DNA from: JBBIRW01 sp037441565
Lineage (GTDB): Bacteria > Desulfobacterota > JBBIRW01
Assembly (NCBI GenBank): GCA_037441565.1
Contig: JBBIRW010000006.1
Location: 1-64,000, forward strand
Direction of reading: 5' to 3'
DNA: 64,000 nucleotides
Shown here: one piece after another, positions 30,242 through 39,402 of the stretch
Layout of the letters: each line of letters begins with the position of its first letter
Numbering within the stretch: position 1 is the stretch's first letter
Notes under the pieces: generated by a model
What the model was told of the DNA's origin: nothing
What the model saw: only the letters and a program-made list of their open reading frames with translations
Database searches by the model: none
Translations under genes and position numbers: made by a program

Positions 30242-31605
30242 CAGGATTCTGTAACCTTCTTTATGGAATGGTAAACTACATCCATAAGATAGTTTAACTC
30301 GTCGTTAGAAATGCTGAGGGGTGGCATAATTACAATAACATTTCCAAGGGGTCTCAGTATAACACCCTTTTTCCTTGCTTCGAGAATCACCCTATGTCCT
30401 TTCCTCTCACCGATTGGATAGGGTTCTTTATTTTCTTTATTTTTAACGAGTTCAATCCCTGCAATAAGCCCCTTCTGTCTTATGTCTCCGACATGTTCTA
30501 GTTCCTGGAAGTTCTTTAAAAGCTTTTCGAGAAGTGATATCTTCTCCTGAATCTTCTTAATAACCTCTTCACTTTCAAAAATTTCGATGTTTGCAAGGGC
30601 AGCAGTACAGGCAAGAGGGTTACCTGTATAACTGTGACCGTGAAAAAATGTTTTAAATTCTTCATACTGACCAAGAAAGGCATTGTAGATTTCATTTGTA
30701 GTGAGTGTTGCTGCAAGGGGAAGATAACCTGCGGTTATTCCCTTCGATATTACCATAATATCCGGATCTATATTTTCATGATCACAAGCAAACATCTTCC
30801 CTGTTCTTCCAAATCCTGTAGCAACCTCATCAGCAATAAAGATTATGTTGTATTTTCTGGATATCTCATAAATTTTTCTCAGATAACCTGGAGGGGATAT
30901 AATGATACCCCCTGCTGCTTGAACAATAGGCTCCACAATTATTCCTGCGATTTCTTCAGCATTCTTTGAAAGTATATCTTCAAGCGGATCAGTACATGCA
31001 AGGTTACAAGAAGGATAGTTAAAATCAAACTCACATCTGTAACAGTAGGGTGATGGAATCCTGTATGATGGGAATAAGAGTGGATTATAAATCCTGTGGA
31101 ACAGATCTATACCTCCAACGCTAACAGCACCTATTGTGTCTCCATGATATGCATTATTAAGAGATATAAACTTCTTTTTTGCGATATGTCCGAGGTTCTG
31201 CCAGTACTGAAAGGAGATTTTTAATGCGATCTCCACAGCCGTTGAGCCATTATCCGAATAAAAGACTTTATCAAGCGATGGTGGAGTAATTTGAACAAGT
31301 TTCTTTGCCAAAAGGATTGATGGAATATTTGAAAGACCAAGGAGCGTTGAGTGAGATATCCGATCGATCTGGTTTTTTATTGCCTCGTCTATCTCTTTCC
31401 TTCGATGACCATGTATATTAACCCATAGTGATGAAACTCCATCGAGATATCTATTACCATTTATATCAACAAGATAGTTTCCTTCACCTTCCGTGATTAT
31501 AATGATATCTTCCTTCATCCATTCAAGCATCTGTGTGAATGGATGCCATATATAATCTTTGTCCCATCTCTTTAATACTTCAAAATTCAGTTCAAACCCA
31601 TCCAT
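30241..31605 (-). CDS. bioA: Adenosylmethionine-8-amino-7-oxononanoate aminotransferase
   Basis: This 454-residue class III PLP aminotransferase carries the BioA-specific opening WHPFTQM and WVNIHGHRR. IADEVATGFGRTG follows, then the PLP lysine in ISKGITAGYLPLAATL and FFHGHSYTGNPLACTAAL. It converts KAPA to DAPA with SAM as amino donor in most bacteria, although a lysine-using variant exists in Bacillus. It begins five bases after bioF. Confidence 0.95.
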   Translation of the reverse strand: MDGFELNFEVLKRWDKDYIWHPFTQMLEWMKEDIIIITEGEGNYLVDINGNRYLDGVSSLWVNIHGHRRKEIDEAIKNQIDRISHSTLLGLSNIPSILLAKKLVQITPPSLDKVFYSDNGSTAVEIALKISFQYWQNLGHIAKKKFISLNNAYHGDTIGAVSVGGIDLFHRIYNPLLFPSYRIPSPYCYRCEFDFNYPSCNLACTDPLEDILSKNAEEIAGIIVEPIVQAAGGIIISPPGYLRKIYEISRKYNIIFIADEVATGFGRTGKMFACDHENIDPDIMVISKGITAGYLPLAATLTTNEIYNAFLGQYEEFKTFFHGHSYTGNPLACTAALANIEIFESEEVIKKIQEKISLLEKLLKNFQELEHVGDIRQKGLIAGIELVKNKENKEPYPIGERKGHRVILEARKKGVILRPLGNVIVIMPPLSISNDELNYLMDVVYHSIKKVTES

Positions 31606-31610
31606 TATCC

Positions 31611-32786
31611 TTAAATCAACCCCAGAGTCTTTCCTGCCTTTTCAAATGCCTTAAGTGCCCTGTTCAGGTCTTCTATTGTATGATTTGCCATCACGGTTGC
31701 CCTAATACGACATTTGCCTGCAGGGACAGTGGGAGGTCTTATCCCGAGTGCAAAAACACCCTCTTCCAGTAATATTTCTGTAGCGATAACAGCATTTCTT
31801 TCAGAACCGACGAAAACAGGAATTATCGGTGTTTCTGTTCCCATCGTATCAAATCCCATTCTCTCAAGACCATCCTTAAAATACCTCGTATTTGACCAGA
31901 GATTCTCCCTCAGGGAGGGTTCTTTTTCTATAAGTTCAATGGCTGCAATTGCCGTTGAGATAACGGCTGGTGGGAGTGCTGTTGTAAAGATAAAGGGTCT
32001 TGACCTATTTATCAGATATTCGATCAGCTCTCTCCTTCCGGCACAGTATGCACCGAATCCACCGAGTGCCTTGCTCAATGTTCCCATGATGATATCGACC
32101 CTCCCTTCGAGGTGAAAATGTTCAACAGCGCCTGAGCCCCTCTCACCAAGTATTCCAGTAGCATGTGCTTCGTCGACCATAAGAATACAGTCATATTTCT
32201 CTGCAAGATAAACGATTTCCGGCAGCGGAGCTATATCCCCATCCATACTGAAGACTGCATCAACAACAATCATCCTTTTTCCATGTGTATGAGATCTTTT
32301 TATCATCCTTTCGAGTATATCGGTTCTTTTGTGGGGAAAAACCATGATCTCAGCACCACTGAGTCTGCATCCATCTATTATGCTTGCATGATTTAGTTCA
32401 TCGCTGAAAATTATATCACCTTTTGTTAATAAAGTGGAAATTATACCGATGTTTGCTGTATATCCTGAATTAAAAACAAGTGCGCTTTCCGTCTTTTTGA
32501 ATGAAGCTATTTTTTCTTCGAGTTTTCTGTGGAGTGTCATGGTTCCGGAAATGAGTCGGGATGCTGATGCACTTACGCCGTATTTCTCTACCGACTTTAT
32601 AGCAGCCTCTTTAAGGTATGGGTGGGAGGCAAGCCCCAGGTAGTTGTTTGAGGCCATTAAAACCATCTCTTTTCCATTAACAATGGTGCGGGGGAGCTGC
32701 TCACCCTCAACCGTCCTTAGTATTCGGTATAGATTCTTCTCTCTTAGAAGGTCAAGCTCCCTCTGAAGAAAATCTAATCTTCCCAT
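31611..32786 (-). CDS. bioF: 8-amino-7-oxononanoate synthase
   Basis: The 391-residue alpha-oxoamine synthase joins pimeloyl-CoA or pimeloyl-ACP to alanine. Motifs include SNNYLGLASHP, DELNHASIIDG, VDEAHATGILGERG and the PLP lysine in GTLSKALGGFGAY. Close relatives such as Kbl share this fold. The bioB and bioA neighbours settle the assignment. It overlaps bioB by 13 bases. Confidence 0.94.
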   Translation of the reverse strand: MGRLDFLQRELDLLREKNLYRILRTVEGEQLPRTIVNGKEMVLMASNNYLGLASHPYLKEAAIKSVEKYGVSASASRLISGTMTLHRKLEEKIASFKKTESALVFNSGYTANIGIISTLLTKGDIIFSDELNHASIIDGCRLSGAEIMVFPHKRTDILERMIKRSHTHGKRMIVVDAVFSMDGDIAPLPEIVYLAEKYDCILMVDEAHATGILGERGSGAVEHFHLEGRVDIIMGTLSKALGGFGAYCAGRRELIEYLINRSRPFIFTTALPPAVISTAIAAIELIEKEPSLRENLWSNTRYFKDGLERMGFDTMGTETPIIPVFVGSERNAVIATEILLEEGVFALGIRPPTVPAGKCRIRATVMANHTIEDLNRALKAFEKAGKTLGLI

Positions 32787-33757
32787 ATCTTCAACTCCAG
32801 ATCTTTTAAAAGCTGGAGGTCTTCTTCAGGAGGTCTGCCTAAGGTTGTGAGATAATTTCCAAGCATGGTTCCATTTGCACCAGCAAGAAATATCCATGAT
32901 TGTAGATCCCTGAGGTTATGTTCCCTACCGCCGCAAACAAAAATATCCTTTTCAGGGTGTACAAAACGGTAAATAGCTATGATTTTCAAAGCATCAAGGG
33001 GCATTATAGGCTGCATATGCTCCAGCCTTGTTCCTTTAATAGGAATAAGGAAATTAAGCGGGATGGAGTCCACATCCAGTTCCCTCAATTCCATGGCAAG
33101 CTCAATCCTGTCTTTCCATCCTTCACCCATACCGAATATTCCACCGCAGCACACCTTGAACCCCATAGATTTAGCTATCCTAACGGCCTCTACATTTTCA
33201 TCGTAGGATCTCGTTGAACAGATATTTGGAAAGAAACTCCTTGAAGTTTCAAGATTATGATGGAAGTGCTGCAGTCCGGATTCCTTCAATTTTTTTGCAA
33301 TCTCATAGTCGATGATACCGATCGATGCGCACCTTTTTAATGGCAATTCCTTCTTAATTAATCCCAGCGCCCTGCAGAGTTCATCAAGATCCTTCCCCCT
33401 TCTTATACTTTTTCCGCTGATTACAATACTGAATTCCTTCGCACCCGATTTATAGGCAGCCCTTGAGTATTCAAGGATCCTCTCGGCCCCAATGAATGGA
33501 TACACGGGTATATTTGCCCTATTTCGTGCAGATTGAGAACAAAAAGCACAATCTTCCGGACAGTTTCCGGATTTGGCATTCACGATGGAACAGAGCTTTA
33601 CATAATCACCCTTGAATTTCCTCCTTATGCTGTTTGCAGCAGCAAGAAGAAAAGGGAATGCATTAGAGTCGCACTCCGTTAAATCCAGTGCATCATTAAA
33701 ATTTATTTTCTTTCCTGAAAGTATTTTTCTTTCGAGGCTGAGTATAAAATCTACCAT
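32774..33757 (-). CDS. bioB: Biotin synthase
   Basis: This 327-residue radical-SAM enzyme inserts sulfur into dethiobiotin. The cluster motif C66-x3-C70-x2-C73 lies in SGNCPEDCAFC. YKSGAKEFSIV, HHNLETSRSFFP and the conserved Arg near the second cluster site follow in order. It is the first gene of the biotin operon, about 20 bases from the predicted transcription start and behind a BirA-like operator. Confidence 0.96.
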   Translation of the reverse strand: MVDFILSLERKILSGKKINFNDALDLTECDSNAFPFLLAAANSIRRKFKGDYVKLCSIVNAKSGNCPEDCAFCSQSARNRANIPVYPFIGAERILEYSRAAYKSGAKEFSIVISGKSIRRGKDLDELCRALGLIKKELPLKRCASIGIIDYEIAKKLKESGLQHFHHNLETSRSFFPNICSTRSYDENVEAVRIAKSMGFKVCCGGIFGMGEGWKDRIELAMELRELDVDSIPLNFLIPIKGTRLEHMQPIMPLDALKIIAIYRFVHPEKDIFVCGGREHNLRDLQSWIFLAGANGTMLGNYLTTLGRPPEEDLQLLKDLELKIWED

Positions 33758-33783
33758 TTATTGTCCTGCTAATTTTTTGGATA

Positions 33784-33813
33784 AGGATACCACCGTTGTA
33801 TTTTTAATGTCAA
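33784..33813 (-). promoter_or_regulatory. Biotin operon promoter
   Basis: On the minus strand a perfect TTGACA (33813-33808) is 18 bases from TATCCT (33789-33784). The -35 box lies inside one arm of the BirA-like palindrome, so operator occupancy would block RNA polymerase. Confidence 0.6.
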
Positions 33814-33838
33814 CCCATATTTTAATTTGGTTGACTTG
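33806..33838. promoter_or_regulatory. Probable BirA operator upstream of bioB
   Basis: The inverted repeat GTCAACC (33809-33815) and GGTTGAC (33829-33835) is perfect over seven bases per arm with a 13-base spacer. It resembles the BirA recognition pattern (TGTMAACC...GGTTKACA). It overlaps the -35 box of the bioB promoter. The assignment is inference; birA itself is not in the window. Confidence 0.6.
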
Positions 33839-33866
33839 AAATAATGGATCTATTATGTTTTATAGA

Positions 33867-33894
33867 TTGATAATTGCAATTTATCTGTGATAAT
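33867..33894 (+). promoter_or_regulatory. Extended -10 promoter before the small hypothetical gene
   Basis: TTGATA (33867-33872) is 16 bases from GATAAT (33889-33894), with a TG one base upstream of the -10 box. Expected transcription start is near 33901, giving a leader of about 13 bases without a Shine-Dalgarno sequence before the ATG at 33914. Confidence 0.5.
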
Positions 33895-33913
33895 TTAAAT
33901 TATTAGCCAATTA

Positions 33914-34204
33914 ATGGGAACAGGTTTCAGCAACGATATTTCCTATAAAGGAATGCTTTTCCACATTGAAACGGAGGACAAAGGCCCTGGCATTCCCACC
34001 ATCACTACAAGCCTTTTCTATAAGGGAATGGTCCTATATACGAAAAGGATAAATTATAGCGACATAATAAAATTTGAAAGGCTAAATGAGGTTATAGATG
34101 AACTGATGAGGAAGCAGCACAAAGATGTCTTGAAGGAACTATTTGGGGGAAAGCTTGACAGTCTTATCGAGGAAAAACTGGGATTTCAGGGAAAGGGGCA
34201 ATGA
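33914..34204 (+). CDS. Conserved-looking small protein of unknown function
   Basis: The protein has 96 residues with no signal peptide or membrane segment. The N-terminal half reads like a compact beta-rich domain (DISYKGMLFHIETEDKG, then TTSLFYKGMVLYTKRINYSD). The C-terminal half is helical and charged. I have no named family for it. It overlaps the transketolase gene by four bases (ATGA), so translation is coupled. It is the first gene of a long co-directional run. Confidence 0.7.
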   Translation: MGTGFSNDISYKGMLFHIETEDKGPGIPTITTSLFYKGMVLYTKRINYSDIIKFERLNEVIDELMRKQHKDVLKELFGGKLDSLIEEKLGFQGKGQ

Positions 34205-35040
34205 ATAACCCGATTGATGAGGAGAAGATAAACAGGCTCAGGCAGATTGCAAAGGAAATCAGGAAAGATGTTATTACAATGATCTATAGGGCTGGCTCCG
34301 GTCATGTGGGGGGTTCGCTCTCAGCTGTGGAGATCCTCACAACCCTTTATTTCCACAAGATGGTTCATGATCCTTCAAATCCCAACTGGAGTGAAAGGGA
34401 TAAATTCGTTCTTTCAAAAGGTCACGCTGCCCCGCTCCTGTATGCAGTTCTTGCAAGATGTGGTTATTTTCCAAAAGATGAAATTTTTACATTAAGAATG
34501 CTTAATTCACGCCTTCAAGGCCATCCATCCATGGGTTCACCCCCGGGTGTGGAGGTTCCCGCGGGCTCCCTCGGTCAGGGCCTCTCTATAGCTGCGGGGA
34601 TTGCCCTTGCCGCGAAACTGGATAGAATGAGGACAAGGGTTTATGTTCTACTTGGTGATGGTGAGATGCAGGAGGGGCAGGTATGGGAAGCGGCAAATGC
34701 AATTGCACATTACAGAATTGATAATCTTTGTGCAGTCGTTGATAAAAACATGTATCAGCTTGATGGCAGGGTTGAAGAAGTCATGAATATTGATCCACTT
34801 GAGGAAAAATTCAGGTCTTTCAGATGGAATGTTTTTACAATAGATGGTCATAACTTCAAGGAGATCATTCATTCGCTTGATGAGGCGGAGAGAATTCAGG
34901 GTACACCCACCGCAATCATCGCTAATACAATAAAAGGGAAGGGAGCGAAGATATTTGAAAACAATAACAGATTCCATGGAACAGCACCAACAGAAGAGGA
35001 ATATCTTCAGGCGATGAGAGAGCTGGAAGAAGACCAATGA
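34201..35040 (+). CDS. Transketolase, N-terminal subunit
   Basis: The 279-residue thiamine-diphosphate-binding half of a split transketolase. It contains GHVGGSLSAVEIL, LSKGHAAPLLYAVL, GSLGQGLSIAAGIA and the cofactor motif GDGEMQEGQ ending in DKN about 30 residues later. Its partner follows with a four-base overlap, so the two make one enzyme for pentose phosphate interconversion. Two-gene transketolases are common in archaea and anaerobic bacteria. Confidence 0.93.
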   Translation: MNNPIDEEKINRLRQIAKEIRKDVITMIYRAGSGHVGGSLSAVEILTTLYFHKMVHDPSNPNWSERDKFVLSKGHAAPLLYAVLARCGYFPKDEIFTLRMLNSRLQGHPSMGSPPGVEVPAGSLGQGLSIAAGIALAAKLDRMRTRVYVLLGDGEMQEGQVWEAANAIAHYRIDNLCAVVDKNMYQLDGRVEEVMNIDPLEEKFRSFRWNVFTIDGHNFKEIIHSLDEAERIQGTPTAIIANTIKGKGAKIFENNNRFHGTAPTEEEYLQAMRELEEDQ

Positions 35041-36011
35041 ATGAATTAAGTGAGGTTCTTGGAAAGCCATTAAAATATGTTGGTTTGCGAGAAGTATACG
35101 GTGAGGTCCTTACGCGCCTCGGCGAGAAATACGAGAATATTGTGGTTCTTGATGCGGACCTTTCTTCTTCAACAAAAACATCAATCTTTGCAAAAAAATT
35201 TCCGGAAAGATTTTTCAATATGGGGATAGCTGAGCAGAATATGATGGGTTTTGCTGCGGGGCTTGCTGCTGCTGGAAAGATCCCCTTTGTCAGCACATTT
35301 GCAATATTTGCATCTGGTCGTGCATGGGAACAGATAAGACAGTCCATTGCATATCCGTCTCTTAATGTTAAAATTGTTGCCACGCATGGTGGAATAACAG
35401 TGGGTGAAGATGGTGCATCGCATCAGTGCACTGAAGATCTTGCATTGATGAGGGTTCTTCCGAACATGACAATTATTGTCCCAACAGATGCTGTTGAGAC
35501 AGAAAAGGTTATCGAAACCATTGTTGAGGTAAAAGGACCATTTTATGTGAGGATATCAAGGGCGAAGTTTCCTGTTATTTTTGATAATGACCATCGTTTT
35601 CAGATCGGAAAGGGCTATATTTTGAGAGAGGGTAAAGATATAGGGATCATTGCAACAGGTCTGATGGTTAGTCACGCCCTCAAGGCAGCTTTTATGGCTG
35701 AGAAGGAAGGTATCAGTGTTATGGTTGTCAGTATGCCCACCATAAAACCCATCGATCATGGGCTTGTTTTGGAAGTGGCGCGGAGAACCCGTGCGATTCT
35801 TACTGCGGAGGAACACTCTGTTATAGGTGGCCTTGGAAGTGCTGTTGCAGAGGCTCTGTGTGAAGATGAACCCGTTATTATGAAAAAAATAGGAATAAAG
35901 GATAGGTTTGGAACCTCCGGAAAATGGGATGAACTCATAGAATTCTTCGAACTATCCCCTTCAAAGATCCTCGAGGCTTTAAGAGAACTTTATGTGAGAA
36001 AACTTCGATAA
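35037..36011 (+). CDS. Transketolase, C-terminal subunit
   Basis: The 324-residue partner of the preceding gene supplies the pyrimidine-binding and C-terminal domains. Visible are DADLSSSTKTSIFAK, the catalytic glutamate in GIAEQNMMGFAAGLA, THGGITVGEDGASHQ and the C-terminal TAEEHSVIGGLGSAVAE. The order and spacing match split transketolases; DXS has the same domains but a full copy lies elsewhere in the window (43539-45428). Confidence 0.93.
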   Translation: MNELSEVLGKPLKYVGLREVYGEVLTRLGEKYENIVVLDADLSSSTKTSIFAKKFPERFFNMGIAEQNMMGFAAGLAAAGKIPFVSTFAIFASGRAWEQIRQSIAYPSLNVKIVATHGGITVGEDGASHQCTEDLALMRVLPNMTIIVPTDAVETEKVIETIVEVKGPFYVRISRAKFPVIFDNDHRFQIGKGYILREGKDIGIIATGLMVSHALKAAFMAEKEGISVMVVSMPTIKPIDHGLVLEVARRTRAILTAEEHSVIGGLGSAVAEALCEDEPVIMKKIGIKDRFGTSGKWDELIEFFELSPSKILEALRELYVRKLR

Positions 36012-36016
36012 ATGAA

Positions 36017-36859
36017 ATGTATGAATTTAATCTTCTTTCAAAGTCTCAGAAAAAGTTAAGCCCGATTAAGATAATAACTACACCCCTAATTATCATAGTA
36101 TCTTTTGTACTTATTAGTTTCTCAATCCTCATATTCCATAACATAGGACAGTTCTTCGAGTTATTAAAGAAAAACTACCGTATCATTGTATATCTGAAAA
36201 GCGATCTTATAGAGGATGATATAAAGTCGATCCAGAAGGAAATTTCCTCTTGGAGCAGTGTGAAAGAATGCAAATTTATACCAAAGGATGTTGCGCTGAA
36301 AGAATTAAGAGAAGAGCTTGGTATGGATCGGTCAATCATGGAAGGGATCGTGGGAAATCCTCTCCCAGATTCTTTTGAGATAAGGATCAGTAATGAGAGG
36401 TGGGGTATCGATGAGATAGGAGGACTTAAGGAGAGGCTAAAATCACTTAATGGGATTGAATCAGTGGAAGGTAATGAGGAGGTTTTGAAAAAGCTTTACG
36501 CATTGATCAAGACATTTGATGTTGTATCAATGTTTGCAGGAGGAGTATTGATATTCTGCTTGATGATATTTTTATCATTAATTCTCTATCTTCTTCACAA
36601 TAAAAAACTGGTCAGGAAAACTTCTCTTTTTGTTGGGGGGGCAGGTATCCTGGGTGGATTAGGTGCAGGTATTTCACTGGGTATTGTATTTATCATCTAT
36701 GTTGTGCTGAACAAATATCTCGAGGATTACTTAAAGATTATAGCTGAAGGATTCCATCTTAATTTTATTCCATGGCAGTCCTGTGCAGTTATTATCATAT
36801 CGGGTTTGATACTCGGGCTTGCTGGAGGTCTGATATTGACAGTAATGTCAAAAAGATAG
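36017..36859 (+). CDS. ftsX: Cell division ABC transporter permease FtsX
   Basis: The 280-residue protein has the FtsX layout: a cytoplasmic N-terminus, a first membrane helix (about residues 22-45), an extracellular domain with IIVYLKSDLIEDDIK, and three further helices near the C-terminus. FtsX normally pairs with the ATPase FtsE to switch on peptidoglycan hydrolases through an EnvC-type partner. The next gene is such a partner, but the gene upstream is transketolase and no ftsE is in the window. It starts five bases after the transketolase stop. Confidence 0.88.
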   Translation: MYEFNLLSKSQKKLSPIKIITTPLIIIVSFVLISFSILIFHNIGQFFELLKKNYRIIVYLKSDLIEDDIKSIQKEISSWSSVKECKFIPKDVALKELREELGMDRSIMEGIVGNPLPDSFEIRISNERWGIDEIGGLKERLKSLNGIESVEGNEEVLKKLYALIKTFDVVSMFAGGVLIFCLMIFLSLILYLLHNKKLVRKTSLFVGGAGILGGLGAGISLGIVFIIYVVLNKYLEDYLKIIAEGFHLNFIPWQSCAVIIISGLILGLAGGLILTVMSKR

Positions 36860-36863
36860 GGAA

Positions 36864-38075
36864 ATGCTGAAAAGGATAAAGGTAATATTTTTAATTTCTT
36901 TAATCACTTTAGGTATAATAACCAGCGCTTCTGCAATTGATAAATCCATAAATGAGGGAAAGAGGGGTTCCAGTGCACCGGATGATATTTCTGAAAAGAA
37001 AAGGGAACTTGATATTTTAAGGAAGCAGATTGAGGTAAAGAAGAAGAAACTGATGGAGGTAAAGAAGAGGAAAGAGACTGTTCTTTCGGAGATTAGAAAT
37101 ATAGAAAAGAAGATAGCGAGGATGGAAAAAGAACGCAATGTCCTTGAATCACGATTGAAGGGAACAAACAGAAGTATAATGGATACGGAAAGAAGGATAG
37201 GAAAACTTAAGGATGCTATCTCCTTTTACACTAATGTCGCATCGGCAAGGATTACAATGCTATATAAGATATCGTCAAGTTATAATACAAGCACGCCTGT
37301 TTCATTGGATCATTTTTATGAGAATGCAAGGATAAAGAAATATCTTGTTTCGATTATTTATAACGATATAGCAAATTTGAGAAACCATCAGTCGAGCCTG
37401 GATGAGTATAACAGATTGAAAGGACGGCTTGAGATTGAAAAGCGTAAATATGTGAAGCTGAAAAGGAGGATAGAAGAAAAAAAGGGGAATATAGTCCGGG
37501 AGAGGGAAAAGAGAAAAAAGCTTCTCACAAGCATAAGGGAGAAGGAGGTCAGTTATCGTATTTCCATTAAGGAGTTAAACGAATCTTCTAAAAGGATAAT
37601 GGATTTTATCAGGGAAAGGGAAAAGGAGATAGAAAGGGCAAAGGTAAAACCTCCTGAGGGCAAAGGATTCCCATTTATGAAAGGGAAGCTACCCCTTCCT
37701 GTCAATGGAAGGATTGTTGGTTTTTATGGAAAAAGAAAGGATCCAGAATATAACACATATACCTTTCATCGTGGAATAGATATAGAGGCGCCTGAAGGGT
37801 CAGAAATAAGGGCTGTTTACGATGGAAGGGTCATATATTCTGATTGGCTTAAAGGTTATGGTAATATTATTATAATCGACCATGGTGATGGTTATTATAC
37901 GGTGTATGCTCATGTTTCAAAGGTTTTAAAGGGTGTTGGAGAGAACGTAAAAGGTGGGGATGTGATTGCACTTGTTGGAGAGACTGGTTCAATAAAAGGC
38001 TCTTATCTCTATTTTGAGATAAGATACCATGGAGCCACTGTAAATCCAATGGAGTGGCTTGCAACAAGAAATTAA
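36864..38075 (+). CDS. EnvC-like murein hydrolase activator (coiled coil + degenerate M23 domain)
   Basis: The protein has 403 residues. A signal segment (about 8-25) is followed by a long Lys/Glu/Arg-rich coiled coil (about 45-265) and a C-terminal LytM/M23 domain (about 285-400). The first metal motif is kept (HRGIDI). The second, usually HxH in a HLHFE context, reads YLYFE, so the zinc site is broken. EnvC proteins are likewise catalytically dead and activate amidases under FtsEX control. Its place directly after ftsX supports that role. Confidence 0.87.
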   Translation: MLKRIKVIFLISLITLGIITSASAIDKSINEGKRGSSAPDDISEKKRELDILRKQIEVKKKKLMEVKKRKETVLSEIRNIEKKIARMEKERNVLESRLKGTNRSIMDTERRIGKLKDAISFYTNVASARITMLYKISSSYNTSTPVSLDHFYENARIKKYLVSIIYNDIANLRNHQSSLDEYNRLKGRLEIEKRKYVKLKRRIEEKKGNIVREREKRKKLLTSIREKEVSYRISIKELNESSKRIMDFIREREKEIERAKVKPPEGKGFPFMKGKLPLPVNGRIVGFYGKRKDPEYNTYTFHRGIDIEAPEGSEIRAVYDGRVIYSDWLKGYGNIIIIDHGDGYYTVYAHVSKVLKGVGENVKGGDVIALVGETGSIKGSYLYFEIRYHGATVNPMEWLATRN

Positions 38076-38091
38076 ACATCGGGGAGGTAAA

Positions 38092-39390
38092 ATGCTGAAA
38101 TTTATAAAAAAGGCGAAACTGGTTTTGCTTATCACAGCACTCTCTATTTTCTCGGTAAGTGTTGCACTGTATATGAAGGATGGAATTGCTGGACCGGAGA
38201 ATCCTTATGAAGATTTGAAAAGATTCAGCGAGGTGATGACCCTGATACAGAAAAATTATGTTGAACCGGTAGATACCAAAACACTTTTATATGGAGCTAT
38301 AAAAGGGATGCTTGAGTCACTTGATCCCCACTCTACCTTTTTAACGCCGGAGATGTTTAAGGAGATGCAGACCGAGACAAAAGGTTCCTTTGAGGGCATC
38401 GGAATTGAGATAACCATAAAAGATGGGATCCTAACAGTTGTTGCCCCTATTGAGGATACACCCGCATTCAAGGCAGGTATCAGGTCTGGTGACCAGATTG
38501 TGCGAATAGGGGAGGAGCATACAAAGAATATGAGTCTTCACGATGCTGTAAAGAGATTGAGGGGGTCAAAAGGCACTGAGGTAAGGGTATGGATTATGAG
38601 AAAGGGATGGAGTGAGCCGAGAGAATTTATAATTGTTCGGGATGTTATAAAGACAAAGAGTATAAAGTGGAAGATAATTGAGCCGGGATATGGATATATA
38701 AGAATCACGCAGTTCCAGGAAAGAACTGATGAGGATTTGAAAAATGCACTTATCCAGCTTAATAAAAAATCACCATTAAAGGGACTTATTATCGATATCA
38801 GAAACAATCCCGGCGGACTCCTTGATCAGGCAGTGAAAGTGGCAGATGTTTTTCTTGAAGATGGGTTAATTGTCTCCATAAGGGGAAGGAACAGTGACCA
38901 GAAAAAGGATTTTTATGCAAAAAAGGATGGAATGGAGCCACACTATCCCATAGTTGTGCTTGTCAACAACGGGAGTGCAAGTGCCTCAGAGATCTTAGCT
39001 GGTGCTCTTCAGGACCATCACAGGGCATTAATTCTCGGACTTGAAACCTTTGGAAAGGGATCCGTTCAAACCCTTATTCCACTTGAGGATGGATCCGGGG
39101 TCAAGCTGACAACAGCCATTTATTACACACCGAGTGGGAAATCTATACAGGCTAAGGGTATAATCCCTGACATTAAGGTCCCTGAGGAAGGTATTTCAGT
39201 TCATCCACCCAAAAAGCAGAGGCCTATAAGGGAGGAGAATCTTGAAAGACACCTTAAACCAGATAGTGAAGAGAAACCCGGTGAGGAAGGCAGACAGGCG
39301 ATGGAGGAGGCAGAGAAGCCTGATATCCAGCTAGAAAGGGCAGTTGAGATCCTTAAGAGCTGGGAGGTTTTTAAGAAGCTTGCCATGTAG
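38092..39390 (+). CDS. C-terminal processing peptidase (S41 family)
   Basis: About 432 residues from the ATG at 38092, which has a GGGGAGG ribosome site; a longer frame from 38059 lacks one. The layout is a signal anchor (about 9-28), a PDZ domain (about 95-180) and an S41 protease core with the catalytic serine in SASASEIL and lysine in ETFGKGSVQT. A charged C-terminal tail follows. CtpA-type proteases trim or degrade envelope proteins, including murein hydrolases. The ftsX-envC-ctpA order is typical of related bacteria. Confidence 0.94.
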   Translation: MLKFIKKAKLVLLITALSIFSVSVALYMKDGIAGPENPYEDLKRFSEVMTLIQKNYVEPVDTKTLLYGAIKGMLESLDPHSTFLTPEMFKEMQTETKGSFEGIGIEITIKDGILTVVAPIEDTPAFKAGIRSGDQIVRIGEEHTKNMSLHDAVKRLRGSKGTEVRVWIMRKGWSEPREFIIVRDVIKTKSIKWKIIEPGYGYIRITQFQERTDEDLKNALIQLNKKSPLKGLIIDIRNNPGGLLDQAVKVADVFLEDGLIVSIRGRNSDQKKDFYAKKDGMEPHYPIVVLVNNGSASASEILAGALQDHHRALILGLETFGKGSVQTLIPLEDGSGVKLTTAIYYTPSGKSIQAKGIIPDIKVPEEGISVHPPKKQRPIREENLERHLKPDSEEKPGEEGRQAMEEAEKPDIQLERAVEILKSWEVFKKLAM

Positions 39391-39402
39391 AATGGGTGTT
39401 CG

